Assembly: GCF_012027325.1 (NCBI RefSeq)
Contig: NZ_SNUG01000001.1
Location: 186,001-250,000 of the forward strand
Length of the DNA: 64,000 nt
Source: Thermococcus sp. M39
Lineage (GTDB): Archaea > Methanobacteriota_B > Thermococci > Thermococcales > Thermococcaceae
Reading direction: 5' to 3'
A program made the position numbers and the translations under genes. The notes beneath the pieces were generated by a model that saw nothing but the letters and a program-made list of their open reading frames with translations, did no database searches and was not told the DNA's origin. Below are positions 58,588 through 64,000 of the stretch, in pieces. Numbering within the stretch: position 1 is the first letter of the stretch; every line of letters begins with the position of its first letter.

Positions 58588-59448
58588 TTAGAGTGTTATT
58601 TTTTCTTTATCTGAGTATACAACGTACCTAACACCATCAACTACGAATTCACCTGCCTTTTTAAGCTTTCTTCTGGCGTCTCTGGTCTTTAAGATAATGC
58701 TTTCATAAGTCTCCGTGAGCTCAAAGCTTGCTACCACTTCTCTTTCTTGTGGAAGCCCTTCATCCCTGACGACTACTTCATCACCTGTCGGTTCAATAGT
58801 ATATGATGGGCCTATCTTGATAACCGTTTTTACTACCCCGATGGTTTTCTTGGGCTTTTCTGGAAGGATTCCAAGGAGCAAGACAAGTCCCAGAAGAAGA
58901 ATTCCCAAAGGAAGGGCATATGCTGGGAGTTCTGTTCCAAGGGAAATGGCGTGGCGAGAATAAAGAAGGGCAAAAATTCCAGCCAGAATTACCAAAAGCC
59001 CCTCTGCTCCAAGGAGATAGTGAAGGGTTTCTTCAATTCCCGAAATGTTCCAATCCTCTAGTATCCTTGCTTTTTCGAGTACGTCATCCAGGATCTCTCC
59101 AAGCACTGAGACCAGGAGGAAGTATGCCACATACGTCACGTTGAGGTTCCAGAAGTGGAAGCTATATCCAAATAGCGGGAGCAACTCACTTATAGTTCCA
59201 GTAGAGAGCAGAGCAGGCACGATGTAAAGGAGCGAAAATATCATCACAACTTTTTTAGTTCTCCAGAAAATGGTTGGAGCGACCAGAATTAGTGCCACGA
59301 GAACCATTATCGTGGTATCTGAGATGATAAAGGGAATTGCCCTTAAGGTCTCTCTAAGGAGAGCTACCGTAGAAAGGGCTTTGGAGAGTACAGCGATGAG
59401 GGGGAGTATAAGGGCTATCTTTATGAGGTAAACGGTGAGCTTTATCAT
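58588..59448 (-). CDS. Membrane protein at the end of the MoxR/DUF58 operon
   Basis: This 286-residue protein has about six hydrophobic helices in the first 190 residues, followed by a cytoplasmic or outside domain of about 95 residues with strands (VVVRDEGLPQEREVVASFEL, then GEFVVDGVRYVVYSDKEK). I do not recognise the family. ATG 59448 follows GGTGAGGTGA and lies just past the DUF58 stop, so it is the last gene of this operon. Its end is 4 nt from the convergent TatD stop. Confidence 0.72.
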   Translation of the reverse strand: MIKLTVYLIKIALILPLIAVLSKALSTVALLRETLRAIPFIISDTTIMVLVALILVAPTIFWRTKKVVMIFSLLYIVPALLSTGTISELLPLFGYSFHFWNLNVTYVAYFLLVSVLGEILDDVLEKARILEDWNISGIEETLHYLLGAEGLLVILAGIFALLYSRHAISLGTELPAYALPLGILLLGLVLLLGILPEKPKKTIGVVKTVIKIGPSYTIEPTGDEVVVRDEGLPQEREVVASFELTETYESIILKTRDARRKLKKAGEFVVDGVRYVVYSDKEKITL

Positions 59449-59449
59449 G

Positions 59450-60712
59450 TCACCTCACCATCCTTATCGTTTTCGCAAGTACGGCAGAAATCTCAGTTTT
59501 CCTGATGTCCCAGTGAACGACGTGCGAAATGGCCTTAAGCTCTCTCTCAATTGCAATTTTTCTCAGCCTCACGAGTTCTACTTTCTTGCCCGAGAACATC
59601 GAATATGGAAACAAGTCAAACACTATTGAGGGAACCCTGCCCTTGTAGTGCTTCATCAGAAGCCTGAAGGCTTCTCTGAGTTCATTTGCCTGTAGAAGAT
59701 TCGAAACAACAATTATAAGCGGGGTGTATTGGATTATAATCCTCTCGCTTTTCCTCATGGCGTCCTTGAAGTCCTCATTGGCTGAACTTAGCACCTCGAC
59801 CTCCATGAGCTTCTTTACCATGGCGTATAGTTGCCTGTTGCCCGTGGAGGGCATCATGAGCTCTCCTCTACCGACAATATAGAGACCGACGTTGTAGCCC
59901 CTACGAAGGAAGTAGTAGGCAAGAGATGCAACGAGGCTCACCGCATGCTCCAGCGGGTTCTCTTGGAAGGTACCGACGCTCATGGTGGGCCGGGCATCGA
60001 CGTAGAACATGACTGTCTTCTTGCCCTCTCTTTCGTACTCGTTCACAAGCACATTCCCCCTTCTGGCGGTCGCCTTCCAATTTATGAACTTTACAGGATC
60101 GCCTGGGCGATAGTCCCTTATCTCCTTGAAGTCCGTTGATATCGGACCCGTCAAGGAGTAGCTCGTAAGGGGAATCGGTATCTGAGAGCGGGTATTTGTT
60201 GTTCTGACCCTTCTTGGCGGCTTTATAAGGGGTAGAACTGTTATGGTCACAGGATTGCCAAGGAAAGCCGTCCCCGGTTTTCCAAGCTTCAGTAGAGGCT
60301 CAATGTAGAGTTCCGCTGGAGGAAGGGTGTAGAGACCTCTTCTTGGCACTTTTATCGAGAATGTGAGCTCTTTCTCAAGCTTTCTTGGACCCTTGAAGAG
60401 AGACCAAGCGTTGTTTCCTTTAACCAGCTCGACCTCTGGGGGAAGCGGCTGTCTGAGCAGTACCATGCCCATTCCTCTCTCAATCATCACCTTTACTCTG
60501 ATTGTTACTTCATCGCCTGGTATGTATGTCTTTTCCTCGACGATTCTCTCAATTTTAATACCAGAAGGCGGCTCCACGAATAGTCCCATCGCTAAGAGGA
60601 TGAGGGGAAAGACTGCCAAGTATGCCAGCTCGTTAACGTTGAGCAGTGTTCCGCCAATGACCATAGAGATGGCAAGATAAAGCAGGGACTTGGCGGGTTT
60701 TATGCTTCCCAT
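59450..60712 (-). CDS. DUF58 protein (von Willebrand A-like)
   Basis: This 420-residue protein has two N-terminal membrane helices, a beta-rich middle and the DUF58 signature near residue 205 (DFKEIRDYRPGDPVKFINWK, then ATARRGNVLVNEY). The C-terminal part has a VWA-like MFYVDARPTMSVG. DUF58 proteins partner with MoxR ATPases in the assembly or activation of membrane or surface complexes. ATG 60712 shares bases with the MoxR stop. The client protein is unknown. Confidence 0.9.
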   Translation of the reverse strand: MGSIKPAKSLLYLAISMVIGGTLLNVNELAYLAVFPLILLAMGLFVEPPSGIKIERIVEEKTYIPGDEVTIRVKVMIERGMGMVLLRQPLPPEVELVKGNNAWSLFKGPRKLEKELTFSIKVPRRGLYTLPPAELYIEPLLKLGKPGTAFLGNPVTITVLPLIKPPRRVRTTNTRSQIPIPLTSYSLTGPISTDFKEIRDYRPGDPVKFINWKATARRGNVLVNEYEREGKKTVMFYVDARPTMSVGTFQENPLEHAVSLVASLAYYFLRRGYNVGLYIVGRGELMMPSTGNRQLYAMVKKLMEVEVLSSANEDFKDAMRKSERIIIQYTPLIIVVSNLLQANELREAFRLLMKHYKGRVPSIVFDLFPYSMFSGKKVELVRLRKIAIERELKAISHVVHWDIRKTEISAVLAKTIRMVR

Positions 60713-61692
60713 CACTCACCCCGCCTGAAGTTCTTCGGAACCTCGACCTTTTTCAGTGTCTCCTCGACTATCATCTCAGCCGTAACGTCCTCGAAGGAGT
60801 ACTCAGGTTTGAGAACCATCCTATGAGCTAAGGCCTCAATGGCGTACTCTTTCACGTCATCGGGTATCACGAAGTCCCTGCCCTCAAGCATCGCATTGGC
60901 CTTGCTTATCTTGAGGAGCGTTAAGCCTCCCCTTGGACTTGGACCAGCTTCGACCCTTTCATCGGCTCTTGCAGTCCTCACTATCTCAGCAATGTACCTT
61001 ATAATCTCCTTATGGATGAAGATGTTGTGCTCAACGAAGTTCTGCATTGCCAAGAATGTTGTCCTGTCTATAACAGGCTCCATATCAACTGTCGGGTCAT
61101 CTTTTCTCCACCTGAGCCTTGCCTCTAATATTGCCATCTCATCTTCAAGGCTCTTTGGATAGCCGACGCTCATCCTGAGGGCAAAGCGGTCGAGCTGGGC
61201 TTCTGGCAGGGGATACGTCCCTTCGTACTCTATCGGATTCTGGGTGGCTATGACGAAGAATGGTCTCTCCAGAGTTAATGTCTCGCCTTCAATCGTAACC
61301 TGCCTCTCCTCCATAGCCTCAAGCAGAGCTGACTGCGTCTTGGGTGGGGCTCGATTAATCTCATCAGCAAGGAGGACGTTTGTAAAAATTGGTCCCTTTA
61401 CAAGCTCAAAGCGACCCAAATTCTGACGCCAGACTTTGGTTCCAAGGATGTCGCTAGGAAGCAGGTCAGGTGTGAACTGAATGCGCTTGTACTCCAATCC
61501 CAAAGCCTTACCAAAAGCCTTTGCAAGCAGGGTCTTTCCTAAGCCAGGATGGTCTTCAAAAAGCACGTTTCCATTTACCAGTGCTGCGGCGAGCGTCTTT
61601 TTGACAACTTCCTCGTTTCCGATGTAAACCTTTGAGATTTCCTTGATAACAGCTTCAGCCAGCTTGGAGTACTTCTTAGCGCTAACCTCCAT
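60712..61692 (-). CDS. MoxR-family AAA+ ATPase
   Basis: This 326-residue ATPase has Walker A HPGLGKTLLAK, Walker B LLADEINRAPPKTQSALLEAM (a near-perfect MoxR motif), sensor FVIATQNPIEYEGTYPLPEA, and C-terminal EAGPSPRGGLTLLK. It acts as a chaperone-like partner for VWA-type proteins, here the DUF58 gene. ATG 61692 follows GGAGGTGA; GTG 61701 is an alternative. It begins 6 nt after the upstream gene's stop. Confidence 0.94.
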   Translation of the reverse strand: MEVSAKKYSKLAEAVIKEISKVYIGNEEVVKKTLAAALVNGNVLFEDHPGLGKTLLAKAFGKALGLEYKRIQFTPDLLPSDILGTKVWRQNLGRFELVKGPIFTNVLLADEINRAPPKTQSALLEAMEERQVTIEGETLTLERPFFVIATQNPIEYEGTYPLPEAQLDRFALRMSVGYPKSLEDEMAILEARLRWRKDDPTVDMEPVIDRTTFLAMQNFVEHNIFIHKEIIRYIAEIVRTARADERVEAGPSPRGGLTLLKISKANAMLEGRDFVIPDDVKEYAIEALAHRMVLKPEYSFEDVTAEMIVEETLKKVEVPKNFRRGE

Positions 61693-61697
61693 ACCAT

Positions 61698-62714
61698 TCA
61701 CCTCCGTCCTTTTAATCTCCTAATGACCTCCTCAACTATTTTGATTCTCCTCTCCATATCAATCCTCTCATACTTCTTCACAAGCCAGCCAGGGGTAAGT
61801 GATGAGCGGGGGGTTTCGTGATATTCAGCAAGAGGTTCTATCAGCTTCTCAAGTTCTTCTGGGCTGGAGAGGACTTTGGAGCCGTAATAGCTTAGGTAGG
61901 CGAGGAGAGGAAGTTTTTTCTTATGCACTACAAAATCATCTATCAGTTCTCTGGCTTCCTTCAGCGTGTTGTCCTCGCTTATCTTCACCCGGGCTTCATG
62001 CTTTTCCCATTCTCCAATGAGGTACCCTTCGATGTCAGGAGATGAGAGAAATCGGCTGAGGAGGAGAGCTATTATTCCAAGGGTTATGCCCAAGAGGGCT
62101 ATATCAATGAAAAACGCCAGCTCGGGAAAGTACACGCTCAAGTACTCCCTGCCCCAGCCGTATATTAAAATCAGCCCAACCGCAATGATAAGACCTTTGG
62201 CATGTCTCTCCAGAAAGCTCTCTCCGGCAAGGGACTCAAGGAAGGCAAATATGTAGACGAGTAGTGGCGCGAAGCCAAGGTAGAGCACCAGCCTTGACCA
62301 GCCAGTGGGGAAGCCGTTGTCTGTCAGAAGGCGGGATATGCCCATAAAGACTAGCAGAGTTCCCACACCTCTAATCAAAAGGTCAGCTCGTCTTGGTGCA
62401 TCGCTGGCAATTTTCATAATGGTTAGCCCAACAATTAGCAGTGCACACCCAGTTTGGAAGTTCAGTTCTGTGGGGTTATATTGGGGTATGGCAGGATAAG
62501 TGTAGACAAAAACAGCAATACCTGCTCCTCTGAGAAGGGTTGGCAGTACGGGTACGCCAAGGCTATCGGTAACGCTTCCGAGAAACAGGAAGAGAAACAG
62601 ATACTCTAGTGGTATGAGAAGTTCTTTATATTCGCTTACTGGGGGTTGGTTGAACAGGAAGTATATTGATGCCATGAGAGCTGGAAACACAATCATTCCT
62701 GCCCTTACCCTCAC
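61698..62714 (-). CDS. Membrane protein of the MoxR operon
   Basis: This 338-residue protein has about eight hydrophobic helices over the first 210 residues, and then a charged cytoplasmic part of about 120 residues with helices (EARELIDDFVVHKKKLPLLA, then ERRIKIVEEVIRRLK). No family is recognised. The GTG 62714 start has the near-perfect ribosome binding site GGTGATC. It overlaps the upstream DUF4129 gene by 4 nt. Confidence 0.75.
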   Translation of the reverse strand: MRVRAGMIVFPALMASIYFLFNQPPVSEYKELLIPLEYLFLFLFLGSVTDSLGVPVLPTLLRGAGIAVFVYTYPAIPQYNPTELNFQTGCALLIVGLTIMKIASDAPRRADLLIRGVGTLLVFMGISRLLTDNGFPTGWSRLVLYLGFAPLLVYIFAFLESLAGESFLERHAKGLIIAVGLILIYGWGREYLSVYFPELAFFIDIALLGITLGIIALLLSRFLSSPDIEGYLIGEWEKHEARVKISEDNTLKEARELIDDFVVHKKKLPLLAYLSYYGSKVLSSPEELEKLIEPLAEYHETPRSSLTPGWLVKKYERIDMERRIKIVEEVIRRLKGRR

Positions 62715-64000
62715 TTGATCACCCCCATATCCTTAAGAGCGTTTAAAAACCTCTGGAAGTCTTCACTGGAAAGCTCAGCATCACCATACTTCGCTATCTC
62801 AAATATCCTCGTGACCCTCCGTAATGGCTCCCCATTAACCCCTCTCTCCTTAAGAGCTCTCCTTATCTCCTCCGGGGTCGCATCTTTTATTCTTACCCCC
62901 TTTGAGGAAGCAAAGGGGAGGAAGTGATCCTCATAGAGCTTGATCACGGCGTCCTTTGGTCTCAGAACATAGACCGTTCTTTTTCTCCTGCCGCTGGCCA
63001 GTTCGTGAACTCCTTCAGGAAGGGATAGCGTGAAGCTCTTTCCAACACCAATGCTCTTCCCATCAACAAGGAGTTCACCTTCTTTTGAGAGCTCAACAGT
63101 GATCTTTTCTCCAACTAAGTACACATTTCTCTCTAAGATTATCTCTGGGCTGCTAAATGTCTTGATGCTCTCAATAGTCTCGCCAAGTTCTACTCTCCTT
63201 GCAATGACAACGATGACAAGCAAACCCAGGGGTGCTAGGAGAAGTAGAAGCGCATCCTTACTCATTGAGGCATTGAAACCTGAGATCTTTAAACTTGGCA
63301 AGCTGGTGCCGGAACCAAGGTCAGGAAGTTCAATCTTTCCAATTCCGTCACTGATGTCTACATTAATTTTTCTTCCACCGATGTCAAGATTGAGTTTACC
63401 ATCAAGAGGGTTTCCAAGATTGTCAAAGACCTTCAGCTTAAGACTCCTCTCTCCTTTCTGTGGTTCAGAGATTACGAATTTGTTATCCAGCTTGGAAATC
63501 GTGAGAGCGTTGGGGGAGATGTCTATGGTACCAGAACTTAAGACTATATTCCTCTGAGCCAAGATGTTGTCATTCTTTCTTATGAATATTGGGAAAGTTG
63601 TCTCGTCTTTGGCAGGAAAGTCCACAGGGATTTTAAGGCTAAACTTGCCCTCTTTTACAGAAACTGGGAAGACACCAGAGGGAGTCTCAATCGTTAGACT
63701 GCCGCTATTCATGCCTTCGACAGTACCGCGTATTTCAAGGTAGTCCTTTCCTCCTTCCACAAGGGGTACTATATTAAAATCTGTCTTGATGACCCTCAGA
63801 GTTTTTGATACTGGAACTGAGTCTGAAGAGATAGGAACTGCAGTTATCTCGTGTTCTCCTGGTGTAAGATTCAGTAGAAGGGAGAAGTAGCCACTTGAAT
63901 CTGGAGTTACTGTGGTCACAGTTTTTCCGTCGACCCTAATCTCAACGGGAACGTTCTTACTGATCCATCCAGAGAGGTTGAAGCTCCCAGCGGAAACCGT
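62711..64000 (-). CDS. Membrane-anchored protein with Ig-like repeats and a C-terminal DUF4129-like domain, N-terminus outside the window
   Basis: The frame stays open to the window edge, so at least 429 residues are present and the true N-terminus is missing. The visible part holds Ig/carboxypeptidase-regulatory-like strands (ITVTPDSSGYFSLLLNLTPG-type and LDGKLNLDIGG), a single membrane helix near MSKDALLLLLAPLGLLVIVV, and a cytoplasmic end of DUF4129 type (RRVTRIFEIAKYGDAELSSE). Comparable operons pair such a protein with MoxR and DUF58 and often a transglutaminase domain. A catalytic domain could lie in the missing part. Confidence 0.75.
   Translation of the reverse strand, partial: TVSAGSFNLSGWISKNVPVEIRVDGKTVTTVTPDSSGYFSLLLNLTPGEHEITAVPISSDSVPVSKTLRVIKTDFNIVPLVEGGKDYLEIRGTVEGMNSGSLTIETPSGVFPVSVKEGKFSLKIPVDFPAKDETTFPIFIRKNDNILAQRNIVLSSGTIDISPNALTISKLDNKFVISEPQKGERSLKLKVFDNLGNPLDGKLNLDIGGRKINVDISDGIGKIELPDLGSGTSLPSLKISGFNASMSKDALLLLLAPLGLLVIVVIARRVELGETIESIKTFSSPEIILERNVYLVGEKITVELSKEGELLVDGKSIGVGKSFTLSLPEGVHELASGRRKRTVYVLRPKDAVIKLYEDHFLPFASSKGVRIKDATPEEIRRALKERGVNGEPLRRVTRIFEIAKYGDAELSSEDFQRFLNALKDMGVIK

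Overview
This window is a gene-dense stretch of a hyperthermophilic archaeal chromosome of the order Thermococcales, most likely a low-GC Thermococcus. The diagnostic genes are ADP-dependent glucokinase, cupin-type phosphoglucose isomerase, the mannosylglycerate operon, a four-subunit cytoplasmic sulfhydrogenase beside an Nfn-type (SudAB) transhydrogenase, the archaeal aminoacyl-tRNA-synthetase-like asparagine synthetase, Nep1, aIF5A and L10e. Ribosome binding sites are very uniform (GGTGA or GGTGAT 4-7 nt before the start). I used this to move many starts inward from the longest possible ORF. No rRNA, tRNA, CRISPR array or insertion sequence was seen, and no gap without a gene exceeds about 250 bases.

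Layout. 1-9.7 kb: one tightly overlapping operon with a FecBCD-type ABC importer (binding protein cut by the window edge), a large CobN/BchH-family chelatase subunit, a fused ChlI-ChlD ATPase with a His-rich linker, and two related 'Gate'-type membrane proteins on either side of the chelatase genes. This is the most interesting locus. Thermococcales are generally regarded as lacking de novo tetrapyrrole synthesis, so it may import a tetrapyrrole and insert, swap or remove its metal. 9.7-16.9 kb: NadE, a zinc alcohol dehydrogenase, MobA, a frameshifted acetyltransferase, a TPR protein, RNase Z, a TraB protein, a zinc ribbon, a short KH protein and a site-2-type protease. 17-25.2 kb: sugar and compatible-solute block (PgiA, two secreted unknowns, ADP-glucokinase, MpgS-MpgP-ManC-phosphomannomutase). 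25.3-33 kb: transport block with a split COG0701 permease, a Ni/Co ECF transporter behind a NikR-like operator, a ClC channel/antiporter and an NhaP-type antiporter. 33-45.4 kb: agmatinase and aIF5A, Nep1, a saccharopine-dehydrogenase-like enzyme, DUF257 paralogues, an RNA m5C methyltransferase, HIT, ThyX, ArgF and ApgM. 45.6-50.9 kb: L10e, an MFS carrier, a class V aminotransferase, an orphan ATPase, asparagine synthetase and a nitroreductase. 51-57.3 kb: divergent sudBA (nfn) and shyBCDA operons around a perfect SurR-type site. 57.4-58.6 kb: an EF-Tu domain-2-like protein and a TatD hydrolase. 58.6-64 kb: a MoxR/DUF58/DUF4129 envelope-type operon with visibly higher GC than the rest.

How the genes fit together. 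The nickel/cobalt importer could supply the NiFe sulfhydrogenase. SudAB and the sulfhydrogenase exchange electrons among NAD(P)H, ferredoxin, H2 and polysulfide, and they share one regulatory region. PgiA, glucokinase and the mannose-phosphate enzymes route sugar phosphates into the modified glycolysis and into the osmolyte mannosylglycerate. Agmatinase supports polyamine synthesis, which supplies the hypusine modification of the adjacent aIF5A. The assignments come from motif recognition and known gene neighbourhoods; no database search was run.
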